Positions 51,780-62,364 of a DNA stretch of 64,000 nt are shown one piece after another. The notes under the pieces are model-generated. The model was not told the DNA's origin and did not search any database. It saw only the letters and a program-made list of their open reading frames with translations. Origin of the DNA: UBA1479 sp040218445 (GTDB taxonomy: Bacteria > Pseudomonadota > Alphaproteobacteria > Rhodospirillales > Casp-alpha2); contig JAVJRK010000010.1 in NCBI GenBank assembly GCA_040218445.1, forward strand, positions 372,001 through 436,000. Direction: 5' to 3'. The stretch's first letter is position 1, and every line of letters begins with the position of its first letter. The position numbers were made by a program, and so were the translations under genes.

Positions 51780-52733
51780 ATGGCCGCGCCCTCCCCTCCT
51801 TTGAAGAATATCTTGATCATCAAGCTGGGCGCGCTTGGCGATTTCGTCCAGGCTCTCGGCCCCATGAAGGCGATCCGCGACCATCACAACGACGTCCGCG
51901 TCGACCTTTTGACAACCGCGCCCTACGTGGAACTTGCCGAAGCCTCGGGCCTGTTCGACCGTGTCATGGCACACCCACGCATGAAATGGTTCCACCTGGG
52001 CACGGTATTGGGGCTCCGCCGGGATCTGATCGACGGCGCATATACCCGGGTTTATGACCTGCAGACCTCGGACCGGTCATCGTTCTATTTCCGCCTGTTT
52101 CCCGCAAACCGCCGCCCCGAATGGTCAGGTATCGCGCGCGGCTGTTCGCACCCCCATGCCAATCCGGACCGCGACCGTATGCATACGATTGAGCGGCAAG
52201 CGGACCAACTTGCCATGGCCGGGATTCCCGCCGTCCCCGCACCGGATTTGTCGTTTGCGGCAACCGACCTAACCCGTTTCAACCTGACCGAGCCCTTCGC
52301 CTTGATCGTCCCGGGCGGCGCACCGCACCGGCCGGCCAAGCGCTGGCCTGCCGGTCATTTCGCAGCCCTGGCATCCAACTTGGTAGAGCGCGGTCTATTA
52401 CCAGTGATCCTGGGGGGGCCGGATGAGCGTGCCCTGCACGATGAAATCCTGGCCGCTGCCCCCGCCGCACGCAGCCTTTGTGGGGAGACCTCGCTTCTGG
52501 ACCTTGCCACCCTGGCACGCCGATGCGCCCTTGCCGTCGGCAACGATACCGGCCCCATGCATGTCGCCGCCATCGCCGGTGCTGCGACGGTCGTACTTTA
52601 TTCAAAGGCCAGCGATCCCGCCCTATGCGCACAGCGCGGCGCCCAGGTGACGATCCTGCGGGAGCCCTGGCTGAACGATCTTTCGGTCGATGACGTGCTT
52701 AAGGTTTTGCCGCCCGTCGGGACCACCTCATAA
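51780..52733 (+). CDS. GT9-family (heptosyltransferase-like) glycosyltransferase
   Basis: A 317-residue protein. The ADP-heptose LPS heptosyltransferase pattern is visible: ILIIKLGALGDFVQALGPM at the start, YDLQTSDRSSFYFR, IVPGGAPHRPAKRWPAGHF and VGNDTGPMHVAAIAG with KASDP. It adds a heptose or related sugar to the LPS core at the inner membrane face. Second gene of the GT4-GT9 unit. Confidence 0.9.
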   Translation: MAAPSPPLKNILIIKLGALGDFVQALGPMKAIRDHHNDVRVDLLTTAPYVELAEASGLFDRVMAHPRMKWFHLGTVLGLRRDLIDGAYTRVYDLQTSDRSSFYFRLFPANRRPEWSGIARGCSHPHANPDRDRMHTIERQADQLAMAGIPAVPAPDLSFAATDLTRFNLTEPFALIVPGGAPHRPAKRWPAGHFAALASNLVERGLLPVILGGPDERALHDEILAAAPAARSLCGETSLLDLATLARRCALAVGNDTGPMHVAAIAGAATVVLYSKASDPALCAQRGAQVTILREPWLNDLSVDDVLKVLPPVGTTS

Positions 52734-52749
52734 AGCATGTGACTGACGC

Positions 52750-52777
52750 TTGACACACGGGGGCCACGCCCTACATT
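52750..52777 (+). promoter_or_regulatory. Candidate sigma-70 promoter for thrS
   Basis: TTGACA (52750-52755), a 16-base spacer and TACATT (52772-52777) lie 43 bases before the thrS ATG, in an otherwise short intergenic gap. Confidence 0.5.
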
Positions 52778-52819
52778 CCCCCCCTGATCCTGATCCCAAT
52801 TCGAACGGCCTGAATTCAT

Positions 52820-54748
52820 ATGGTTGCCATTACCCTTCCGGACGGCAGCGTCCGCAATTTCGACGGCCCGGTCACGGGGCTTGACGTCGCCGCCGACATC
52901 GGCCCCGGCCTGGCCAAGGCGGCCCTTGCCGTGCGCGTCGACGGCAAGCTCACGGACCTTGCCGCAACCATCAAGACTGATGCTGATCTGGCCATCGTCA
53001 CCAACAAGGACGAGGATGCGCTGGACCTGCTGCGCCATGACTGCGCGCATGTCCTGGCCGAAGCCGTGCAGGAACTTTATCCCGGCACCCAGGTGACCAT
53101 CGGCCCGACGATCGAAAACGGCTTTTATTACGATTTCGCGCGGGACGAGCCTTTCTCCATCGACGATCTGGAGAAGATGGAACAGAAGATGCACGAGATC
53201 ATCGATCGCGACGCCCCCTTTACCCGCGAGGTTTGGGACCGCGACGTCGCCATCAAGCATTTCGAAGGCATCGGCGAGAAGTACAAAGCAGAGCTGATCC
53301 AAGGCCTGCCCGAGGGCGAAGAAATCGGCATCTACCGCCAGGGCGACTGGCTGGACCTGTGCCGCGGACCGCACCTGCCGTCGACGGGTCGCGTGGGCCA
53401 TGCCTTCAAGCTGATGAAGGTGGCCGGTGCTTATTGGCGGGGCGATCACCGCAACGAGATGCTGCAGCGGGTCTACGGCACCTGCTGGTTCAATGAAAAA
53501 GACCTGAAGGCCCATCTTCACATGCTGGAAGAGGCCGAAAAGCGCGACCACCGGCGCCTCGGCCGCGAAATGGACCTGTTCCACATTCAGGAAGAAGCCG
53601 CCGGCTCGGCCTTTTGGCACCCCAAGGGCTGGACGCTTTACCGCATTTGCCAGGATTATATGCGCAAGCGCCTGGACGATGCCGGCTATGTGGAGGTCAA
53701 TACGCCGCAGCTGGTTGATCGGGCGCTGTGGGAAGCCTCGGGCCATTGGGAGAAGTTCCGCGAGAACATGTTTATCTCCGAGGCCGAGGATAAGCTGCTT
53801 GCCATCAAGCCCATGAACTGCCCCTGCCACGTGCAGATATTCAAGCAAGGCACCACCAGCTACCGCGACCTGCCGTTGCGCATGGCCGAATTCGGCTCCT
53901 GCCACCGCAACGAGCCGTCGGGCGCTCTGCACGGCCTGATGCGCGTGCGCGCCTTCACCCAGGACGACGCCCATATCTTCTGCCGCCCCGACCAGATCGA
54001 GGCCGAGACCCGCATTTTCATCGATCTGCTGACCCGGATTTACAAGGACTTCGGCTTCGACGAATTCGTCATCAAGTTTTCCGACCGGCCGGAAGTCCGT
54101 GCCGGGTCGGACGAAACCTGGGACCGGGCGGAAAAAGCCCTGCTGGATGCGACCAAGGCCGCCGGCCACGACCCGATCCTGAACCCGGGCGAAGGGGCGT
54201 TTTACGGGCCCAAGTTGGAATTCGTGCTGCGCGACGCCATCGGCCGCGACTGGCAGTGCGGCACCCTGCAGGTCGATTTCGTGCTGCCCGAACGCCTGGA
54301 TGCCAGTTACATCGCCGAAGATGGCGCCAAGCACCGCCCGGTCATGCTGCATCGGGCGATTTTGGGCTCGTTCGAACGCTTCATCGGCATCCTGATCGAG
54401 AACTACGCCGGGCGCTTCCCCTTGTGGCTGGCCCCCCACCAGGTCACGGTCGCAACCATCACCAATGATTCGGATGCCTATGCCGACGAGGTCGCCAAAG
54501 CCTGCAAGGCAGCGGGACTGCGCGTCGAGACGGACAAGCGGAACGAGAAAATCAACTACAAGATCCGCGAACACAGCCACGCCAAGGTCCCCGCGATCAT
54601 GGTCGTCGGCGCCAAGGAAGCCGAGGCCGGCACGGTCGCGATCCGGCGCCTGGGCGGCAAGAATCAAGAAATCCTTGCGCTCCGGGATGCGATCGATACA
54701 TTAGTGTCGGAAGCGGCGGGGCCGTTGGGCGCCGGGGATGATCAATAA
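52820..54748 (+). CDS. thrS: Threonyl-tRNA synthetase
   Basis: A 642-residue class II synthetase. An N-terminal TGS domain (MVAITLPDGSVRNFDG) leads to the editing domain with HDCAHVLAEA (zinc/editing His) and RGPHLPSTG, then the catalytic core with motif 2 CHRNEPSGALHGL, zinc ligand Cys in MNCPCHVQIF, motif 3 region HRAILGSFERFIG, and an anticodon-binding domain (LAPHQVTVATI). Length is standard. Precedes infC, a common order. Confidence 0.97.
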   Translation: MVAITLPDGSVRNFDGPVTGLDVAADIGPGLAKAALAVRVDGKLTDLAATIKTDADLAIVTNKDEDALDLLRHDCAHVLAEAVQELYPGTQVTIGPTIENGFYYDFARDEPFSIDDLEKMEQKMHEIIDRDAPFTREVWDRDVAIKHFEGIGEKYKAELIQGLPEGEEIGIYRQGDWLDLCRGPHLPSTGRVGHAFKLMKVAGAYWRGDHRNEMLQRVYGTCWFNEKDLKAHLHMLEEAEKRDHRRLGREMDLFHIQEEAAGSAFWHPKGWTLYRICQDYMRKRLDDAGYVEVNTPQLVDRALWEASGHWEKFRENMFISEAEDKLLAIKPMNCPCHVQIFKQGTTSYRDLPLRMAEFGSCHRNEPSGALHGLMRVRAFTQDDAHIFCRPDQIEAETRIFIDLLTRIYKDFGFDEFVIKFSDRPEVRAGSDETWDRAEKALLDATKAAGHDPILNPGEGAFYGPKLEFVLRDAIGRDWQCGTLQVDFVLPERLDASYIAEDGAKHRPVMLHRAILGSFERFIGILIENYAGRFPLWLAPHQVTVATITNDSDAYADEVAKACKAAGLRVETDKRNEKINYKIREHSHAKVPAIMVVGAKEAEAGTVAIRRLGGKNQEILALRDAIDTLVSEAAGPLGAGDDQ

Positions 54749-54853
54749 AAGTCCCCAATAAAAATCACAATAAAGTGCGCGCGTTCACGTTCCGCCGGAA
54801 CGGGGATATTTGACGTACCCGCCAATTGACGCAACCGAACGAGGAGCAAGGCA

Positions 54854-55393
54854 ATAGCACGCCGCCCCATGCAACAAACACCGCCGTCTAAGGATGGACC
54901 GCGGATAAATGACGATATCGACGTGGCCGAAGTGCGCGTCGTCGACGCCGACGGCGAAATGGTCGGCGTTCTTTCCACGAAAGAAGCCATTGAAATGGCA
55001 TTTGAGGTTGGACTCGACCTGGTCGAGGTGTCGCCCAATGCCGATCCGCCCGTGTGCAAAATTCTGGACTACGGAAAGTTCAAGTACGAGGCCCAGAAAA
55101 AAGCCAACGAGGCCCGCAAGAAGCAAAAGGTCATCGAGGTCAAAGAGATCAAAATGCGCCCGGGCATCGACGAGCACGATTATCAGGTCAAGATGAAGGC
55201 CGTGCGCAAGTTCCTGGACAACGGCGACAAGGTCAAAATGACCATTCGCTTCCGGGGCCGCGAAATGGCCCACCAGGACCTGGGCATGAAGGTGCTCGAC
55301 CGCGTGCGCACAGAGGTCGATGAACAGGCCAAGGTCGAACAGTATCCCAAGACCGAAGGCCGGCTGATGACCATGGTGATCGCTCCCCGTTAA
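54854..55393 (+). CDS. infC: Translation initiation factor IF-3 (ATA start)
   Basis: A 179-residue IF-3 if started at ATA 54854, or 174 residues from the ATG at 54869. AGGAG (54842-54846) is 7-8 bases from ATA but about 22 from the ATG, and the added residues (ARRP) match the usual alphaproteobacterial N-terminus. IF-3 genes commonly use rare start codons for autoregulation. Domain N: GPRINDDIDVAEVRVVDADG; domain C: KMRPGIDEHDYQVKMKAV and KVKMTIRFRGREMAHQDLG. It controls start-codon fidelity and ribosome recycling. Confidence 0.95.
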   Translation: MARRPMQQTPPSKDGPRINDDIDVAEVRVVDADGEMVGVLSTKEAIEMAFEVGLDLVEVSPNADPPVCKILDYGKFKYEAQKKANEARKKQKVIEVKEIKMRPGIDEHDYQVKMKAVRKFLDNGDKVKMTIRFRGREMAHQDLGMKVLDRVRTEVDEQAKVEQYPKTEGRLMTMVIAPR

Positions 55394-55610
55394 TCGGGTT
55401 TATTCCCAAGTTTCCCCTATCTGTTCGCTGTCTTGCACAGCGGCAACAGGCGGCGTATGTCCTGACGGTATCAATCGCCCGCAAAGGAGACCTGCCATGA
55501 AACGCAAGGTACCGACGCGGCGAAACCCGGTGGCCCGGGCCGTAAGAACCCTGCGTCAGCAGAAAATCCAATCGGCCAAGGCCTACCGTCGCCGCGCCAA
55601 ACATATGAAA

Positions 55611-55645
55611 GCCCGCCCCGACCACAACGGTCAGGACGGGCTTTT
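55611..55645. terminator. Terminator between infC-side genes and the mutase
   Basis: 13-base arms (55611-55623 and 55629-55641) pair with two mismatches around a 5-base loop and are followed by TTTT on the + strand. It lies inside the read-through tail of the small basic ORF. Confidence 0.6.
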
Positions 55646-55666
55646 CATTTTTGATTCTGGGGCCGG

Positions 55667-57817
<2,151 letters not shown>

Positions 57818-57942
57818 ATGCGTTACTCCCGGTCGTGCGGCCAAAATACCCCCTTCGGCTTCACCCGGATTATACCGCCCGCCCCCCAAGGCAAAGGAAT
57901 TTTTTATTCCCTCCCCGTGAAAAGCCCCGCTGTGCAATTTCT

Positions 57943-57973
57943 TGTGGATAACCACTACATATATTGTGGATAA
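57943..57973. promoter_or_regulatory. Pair of consensus DnaA boxes upstream of gcrA
   Basis: TGTGGATAA occurs at 57943-57951 and 57965-57973, the exact complement of the strong DnaA box TTATCCACA, spaced 22 bp (two helical turns). They lie upstream of the candidate gcrA promoter. In Caulobacter gcrA is DnaA-activated, so this fits a conserved circuit. Confidence 0.8.
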
Positions 57974-57992
57974 CTATATGTGGTGTAAGCGG

Positions 57993-58020
57993 TTGACGGC
58001 CCCGCGAAATATTGTAAGAT
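57993..58020 (+). promoter_or_regulatory. Candidate gcrA promoter
   Basis: TTGACG (57993-57998), a 16-base spacer and TAAGAT (58015-58020), starting 20 bases after the second DnaA box. A GATTC (GANTC, CcrM methylation) site follows at 58050-58054. Confidence 0.5.
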
Positions 58021-58164
58021 TTTGCTCGTTCCAGCCCTGCTTTTGGGCGGATTCGGGGCACTTTGGGTCCTTACAGCCCAAATGTTGCCGACCCTGGGTG
58101 AGATGTATGGGTTTCGGCGGGAAATGCGTTTCCCACTGAAAAACGGGAGGCAAGGGTACTTAAA

Positions 58165-58539
58165 ATGACGAACGAATGGACGCCCCAACGGGTCAACGCC
58201 CTGATCGCCTTGTGGGATGAAGGTCTTCCCACCAGCGAAATCGGCCGCCGCCTTGGCATCACCAAGAACGCCGTGATCGGCAAGGTTCATCGCCTGGGCC
58301 TGGCCAAGCGCGGATCCCCCATCAAGGAACGCCCCGACAAACCGCAGGTCAACGAGAACCTTGTGACCATGTCCAAGCTTCGCACCGGCATGTGCAGTTG
58401 GCCGGTGGGCGAACCCAATGACCCGGATTTCCATTTCTGCGGCGAAGAGTCCGTCGACGGCAAACCTTACTGCCGCGAGCACTGCGCCAAGGCCTATATC
58501 CGGATCACCAAGGATGGCCGCAAAGTCGCCGCAGCCTGA
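58165..58539 (+). CDS. gcrA: GcrA cell-cycle regulator
   Basis: A 124-residue GcrA: MTNEWTPQRVNALIALWDEG, the helix-turn-helix TSEIGRRLGITKNAVIGKVHRLGL, a basic linker and the sigma-binding C-terminal CSWPVGEPNDPDFHFCGEE with the paired Cys and YCREHCAKAY. GcrA works with sigma-70 at promoters with GANTC sites and links transcription to CcrM methylation in alphaproteobacteria. A GGGAGG element is about 14 bases before the ATG. Length is shorter than Caulobacter GcrA, lacking most of the central linker. Confidence 0.95.
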   Translation: MTNEWTPQRVNALIALWDEGLPTSEIGRRLGITKNAVIGKVHRLGLAKRGSPIKERPDKPQVNENLVTMSKLRTGMCSWPVGEPNDPDFHFCGEESVDGKPYCREHCAKAYIRITKDGRKVAAA

Positions 58540-58772
58540 TCAAGGATTGGCTGCGTTCCGCAGGCCCGCCCGCCGATACGATCACATTTTTCCCGATCGA
58601 CCCCGCCTGCCTTGAATTTTCGGGCCAGACGCTTATCATCGCGTCCATGAGCAATGCATCGCCTTTCCTTTTGACCGGCGCCATCCGGCGAATTATCGAC
58701 CCGGCCTCTTAACCGAGGACCGGGCTGTATTGATTCGCCGTGACCGGCATCCCTGTCGAAAAGGATTTTCCG

Positions 58773-59132
58773 ATGCAATCGCAAGACCGCGGGTCCGTCC
58801 CGCATTCCCATCCCCATTCTTCATCGAACCCGCCCGCCCCCTGCACAGCACCTGCAACCCAGTGTTTTTCCGTGCAGGCCATGGCCGATCCCGGCACCCT
58901 GCCCCGCGTGCTGGAAGTTTTTGCCAAACGCGGCCTGATCCCGGCCCAGGTTCATGCCAGCCGGGTTTATGCCAGCCGGACTACTACGGGTGCCCGTGAG
59001 GGCCTTGCCGTGGATATCCACCTGGATAATGCCGACGCCGAACAGGCCCGCCTTATCGCCCAGGAAATCCGCCGGCAATTCTGCGTGGATGCGGTCCTGG
59101 TGGCGGAAAAGCAGGCCCCGGCACATGCATGA
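58773..59132 (+). CDS. ACT-domain protein
   Basis: A 119-residue protein from ATG 58773 (MQSQDRGSVPHSHPHSSSN), preferred over a GTG at 58740. A disordered Pro/Ser/His N-terminus leads to one ACT-like domain: FSVQAMADPGTLPRVLEVFAKRG (split here), VHASRVYASR, VDIHLDNADAEQARLIAQEI and VDAVLVAEK. Stand-alone ACT proteins of this type resemble small regulatory subunits of amino-acid enzymes. A hairpin with a single bulge (58700-58724) precedes it. Ligand unknown. Confidence 0.75.
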   Translation: MQSQDRGSVPHSHPHSSSNPPAPCTAPATQCFSVQAMADPGTLPRVLEVFAKRGLIPAQVHASRVYASRTTTGAREGLAVDIHLDNADAEQARLIAQEIRRQFCVDAVLVAEKQAPAHA

Positions 59133-59153
59133 CATTCCGGGCGGAGGACCGTT

Positions 59154-60008
59154 TTGAGCTATCTGGATCGCATTCGGGAAATCCAGTCTTTTGACCCCGT
59201 GGCCTATCGGCCCTTCCTGACCGGCGGCATGCAGATCGGCATGATCCATCGCAGCCTTATCCCCCACCTTTTGGAATTCGCCGATGTCCTGATGGTTAGC
59301 GAAAGCCGGATCGAATTGGCCCCAGACCTGAACGATTATGCATCGCGCACGGCCGCCATGGCCGGTGTGCTGGCCGTGCTGCGCGATAAGGGGCTGATTT
59401 CCGGCTGGCGGGACGAACCCTATGCCGCCTGCGAACGTTGGGGGACCGCCCCCCTGTTCGAAATGGAACGCGCCGCCGTGCCGCTGTTCGGGGTTGAAGG
59501 CTACGGCGTTCATATCAACGGCTATGTGCGGGACGGCGACGATCTGAAAATGTGGATCGGCAAGCGGTCGCTGACAAAGCCCACGGGCCCCGGCAAGCTG
59601 GACCAGGTCGTGGCCGGCGGCCTGCCCGCCGGGATCGGCATCATGGATAATCTGGTCAAGGAATGCGGCGAAGAAGCCGATATCCCCGAAGATATTGCCC
59701 GCCGCGCCCGCCCCGTCAGCGCCATTTCCTATTGCACGGAACGCGCCGAAGGCCTGCGTCGCGACATTCTGTTCAATTATGATCTGGAACTACCCGCCGA
59801 TTTCCGGCCCCGCAATACCGACGGTGAAATCGAAGATTTCTACTTGTGGTCCATGGACCAGGTCATGGACACTGTACGGGAGACCGACAGTTTCAAATTC
59901 AACTGCGGCGTCATCGTTATCGACTTTTTGATCCGCTGGGGGTTTATCGGGCCCGACCATTCCGATTACGTTGATATCCAAAGAGGCCTGCACTGGGCCC
60001 GTCGCTGA
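59154..60008 (+). CDS. DUF4743-Nudix hydrolase
   Basis: A 284-residue protein with a TTG start supported by GGAGG. The N-terminal DUF4743 part (LDRIREIQSFDPVAYRPFLTG) precedes a Nudix box: GGLPAGIGIMDNLVKECGEEADIP (split for length) with the E-x2-E-E acidic cluster. This is the Tnr3-like class fused to thiamin-pyrophosphokinase-related enzymes in eukaryotes. It probably hydrolyses damaged thiamin diphosphate analogues or another nucleoside-diphosphate-linked compound. Confidence 0.85.
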   Translation: MSYLDRIREIQSFDPVAYRPFLTGGMQIGMIHRSLIPHLLEFADVLMVSESRIELAPDLNDYASRTAAMAGVLAVLRDKGLISGWRDEPYAACERWGTAPLFEMERAAVPLFGVEGYGVHINGYVRDGDDLKMWIGKRSLTKPTGPGKLDQVVAGGLPAGIGIMDNLVKECGEEADIPEDIARRARPVSAISYCTERAEGLRRDILFNYDLELPADFRPRNTDGEIEDFYLWSMDQVMDTVRETDSFKFNCGVIVIDFLIRWGFIGPDHSDYVDIQRGLHWARR

Positions 60009-60055
60009 CCGAAGACCGGCATCCGTTGAGTTCAGAAAACGAAGGAACAACCCAA

Positions 60056-60535
60056 GTGACCAGCCAAGCGAACAGCCAAGAAGCCACCTGGACCGTATAC
60101 CTGTCCGGGGAAATCCATACCGATTGGCGCGAACAGATCGAACAGGGCGCCGCCAAGGCCGGCCTGCCCGTCGATTTCGTCAGCCCGGTTACCGATCATG
60201 CGTCGAGCGATGATTGCGGGGTCGATATCCTGGGGGACGAGCCCAATGATTTCTGGAAGGATCATAAGGGTGCGAAGGTCAACGCCATCCGCACCCGCAC
60301 ATTGATGGAACGCGCCGATGTGGTTGTCGTCCGCTTCGGCGACAAGTACAAACAATGGAACGCCGCCTTCGACGCGGGATATGCCGCAGCCCTGGGGACG
60401 CCCATGATCACGCTTCACGACCCGGCCCTGACCCACGCACTAAAAGAAGTGAACGGCGCCGCCATGGCAACGGCGGAAACGCCCGATCAGGTGGTCCGCC
60501 TATTGAAATACGCCATCACCGGCCAACTTAATTAG
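60056..60535 (+). CDS. YtoQ family protein
   Basis: A 159-residue protein from GTG 60056 (AAGGA nine bases upstream). The family pattern is clear: VYLSGEIHTDWREQI, VTDHASSDDCGVDILG, NAIRTRTLMERADVVVVRFGD and WNAAFDAGYAAALGTPMITLH, a Toprim/TIR-like or nucleoside-2'-deoxyribosyltransferase-like fold. Function not established. Same strand as its neighbours with a 47-bp gap from the Nudix gene. Confidence 0.85.
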   Translation: MTSQANSQEATWTVYLSGEIHTDWREQIEQGAAKAGLPVDFVSPVTDHASSDDCGVDILGDEPNDFWKDHKGAKVNAIRTRTLMERADVVVVRFGDKYKQWNAAFDAGYAAALGTPMITLHDPALTHALKEVNGAAMATAETPDQVVRLLKYAITGQLN

Positions 60536-60565
60536 AACGCCCCTTTTCGCAACCGGCATACGACA

Positions 60566-61525
60566 TTGGATAAATCCAACGCTCCTCTGAACCGACCGTC
60601 CCCGGATCTCTACCCCCGGATCGAGCCCTTTGCGCAGGGTTTCCTGGACGTTTCCGGCGGGCACCAGGTCTATTGGGAGCAGTCGGGCAATCCGGCCGGC
60701 ATGCCCGTGGTGTTCCTGCACGGCGGGCCGGGAGCCGGCTCCAACCCGTCCCATCGCCGGTTTTTCGACCCGGATCATTACCGCATCGTGATCTTCGACC
60801 AGCGGGGGGCCGGACGTTCCACCCCCTTTGGTGAAACGCGGCATAACACGACCCCCGATCTGATCGACGACATGGAAGCCCTGCGCCGTCATTTGGAAAT
60901 CGACCGTTGGTTCGTGTTCGGCGGATCCTGGGGATCAACCTTGGCATTGGCCTATGGCATCGCCCATCCGGACCGTTGCCGGGGCTTCGCGCTGCGCGGC
61001 ATCTTCCTCGGCCGTCAATCAGAGGTCGATTGGTTCCTTTACGGAATGAAGCGGATATTCCCCGAAGCCTGGCGCCGTTTTTCAAGCCATCTGCCCGAAG
61101 CCGAACAAAACGACATCCTGGCTGCCTATCACAAGCGCCTGAATGACCCGGACCCGGCCGTGCACCGCCCGGCGGCGGAAACCTGGAGCCAGTTCGAAAG
61201 CGCCTGCTCGACCCTGCATCACGGCGACGGCGGCGGCGGATCGGGCCGGGGGGCCTTGTCCCTGGCGCGGATGGAAGCGCATTATTTCGTCAACGATGTG
61301 TTCATGGCGAAAGACCACATCCTCGACAATATCGATGCCATCAAGCATCTGCCCTGCGTGATCGTGCAGGGCCGCTACGATATGGTCTGTCCGATCGCCA
61401 CGGCGGATGAACTGGCCCGCGCCTGGCCCGATGCGGAATACGTCATCGTGCCCGATGCCGGCCATTCCGCCATGGAACCGGGCATCCGGTCGGCCCTGGT
61501 CAAAGCCATGGACGGTTTTCGCTAG
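60566..61525 (+). CDS. pip: Proline iminopeptidase
   Basis: A 319-residue S33 peptidase that frees N-terminal proline. A TTG start (60566) gives MDKSNAPLNRPSPDLYPRIEPF. HGGPGAGSN (oxyanion), the GGSWGSTLA nucleophile elbow, QGRYDMVCP (acid) and DAGHSAMEP (His) form the triad. Length fits the family. An alternative start is not obvious. Follows ytoQ by 30 bp, so co-transcription is likely. Confidence 0.92.
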   Translation: MDKSNAPLNRPSPDLYPRIEPFAQGFLDVSGGHQVYWEQSGNPAGMPVVFLHGGPGAGSNPSHRRFFDPDHYRIVIFDQRGAGRSTPFGETRHNTTPDLIDDMEALRRHLEIDRWFVFGGSWGSTLALAYGIAHPDRCRGFALRGIFLGRQSEVDWFLYGMKRIFPEAWRRFSSHLPEAEQNDILAAYHKRLNDPDPAVHRPAAETWSQFESACSTLHHGDGGGGSGRGALSLARMEAHYFVNDVFMAKDHILDNIDAIKHLPCVIVQGRYDMVCPIATADELARAWPDAEYVIVPDAGHSAMEPGIRSALVKAMDGFR

Positions 61526-61639
61526 GCATTCATCTGAGGCCTTCACCCCCACCCGCACCTTGCATGATCGCTGCTATGGATTATGATGCGATCCAAAGGG
61601 GATGTGCGCCACCTTGGGGCACTATCGGGGAAGCCTAAC

Positions 61640-62161
61640 ATGTTCAAGAAACTGATCGTTCCCGCCTTATTCGCCGCCGTCATGGCGTTGCCTTCAGGCA
61701 CCCTGCGGGCCGACGACGACCCTGACTTTCTGACCATCGGCGTCGGGAAATACGACATCCTCCGCAACCGGGAAGAAGACGTCGAATTGCGCTTCGATTA
61801 CCGGTTCGGCAAGAAGTTCCTGGTCTTCAAACCGTTCCTGACCGGGGCCTACGTGACCAACAATTCGTCCTTCCTGGGGGCGGGTGTGCTGGTCGATATC
61901 TATTTGGGCCGACGCTTTGTCCTAACGCCGCAGTTTTCCCCCACATGGTGGCGCGGTAAGACCTCGAACCTGGATTTGGGCCATGCGTTGGAATTCCGGT
62001 CACGCCTGGAATTGGCCTACCGGTTTGATGACCGGTCACGCATCGGTATTTCCATCGACCATTCGTCGAACGCCGGCCTGGGCGACGGCAACCCGGGCGT
62101 GGAATCGGTCATGCTGAACTATTCCATGTCCATGGACAGCGTGATGGGAATGTTCAAATAA
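61640..62161 (+). CDS. PagL-like lipid A 3-O-deacylase
   Basis: A 173-residue outer-membrane beta-barrel from ATG 61640 (MFKKLIVPALFAAVMALPSG), with a signal peptide ending LRADDD. Beta-strands alternate hydrophobic residues through the length and the catalytic-type IDHSSNAGLGDGNPG (H-x-S) matches the lipid A 3-O-deacylase (acyloxyacyl hydrolase) family. It would trim lipid A in the outer membrane. A longer frame from 61583 is rejected. Confidence 0.85.
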   Translation: MFKKLIVPALFAAVMALPSGTLRADDDPDFLTIGVGKYDILRNREEDVELRFDYRFGKKFLVFKPFLTGAYVTNNSSFLGAGVLVDIYLGRRFVLTPQFSPTWWRGKTSNLDLGHALEFRSRLELAYRFDDRSRIGISIDHSSNAGLGDGNPGVESVMLNYSMSMDSVMGMFK

Positions 62162-62264
62162 GCTTCCAGACCGCTATCACCCCCCTGGTCCGGCTACCCT
62201 TTTCGCTAAAACCTGTGATATAGACCCAGGCGCGCCGCGCATGGGCCGCCCGACGGCGGTATTC

Positions 62265-62341
62265 GGCCCCGTAGCTCAGTCGGATAGAGCGACAGATTCC
62301 TAATCTGTAGGTCGCAGGTTCGAATCCTGCCGGGGTCACCA
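62265..62341 (+). tRNA. tRNA-Arg (anticodon CCU)
   Basis: A complete 77-base cloverleaf: acceptor GGCCCCG with CGGGGTC, D-arm AGCTCAGTCGGATAGAGC, anticodon stem ACAGA/TCTGT with loop TTCCTAA (anticodon CCT, reads AGG), T-arm GTTCGAATC, encoded CCA. No integrated element is seen at this copy. Confidence 0.95.
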
Positions 62342-62364
62342 GCCGACGCCCTTCGCCGGTGTGT

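Noticed and set aside
52598..54667. Very long antisense open frame (689 codons) across thrS
   Set aside because: It is the mirror of thrS codon structure in a GC-rich gene; thrS has all family motifs and the antisense frame has no ribosome binding site or recognisable domain.
57955..58482. Minus-strand frame overlapping gcrA
   Set aside because: Antisense shadow of gcrA, whose helix-turn-helix and Cys motifs are clear on the + strand.
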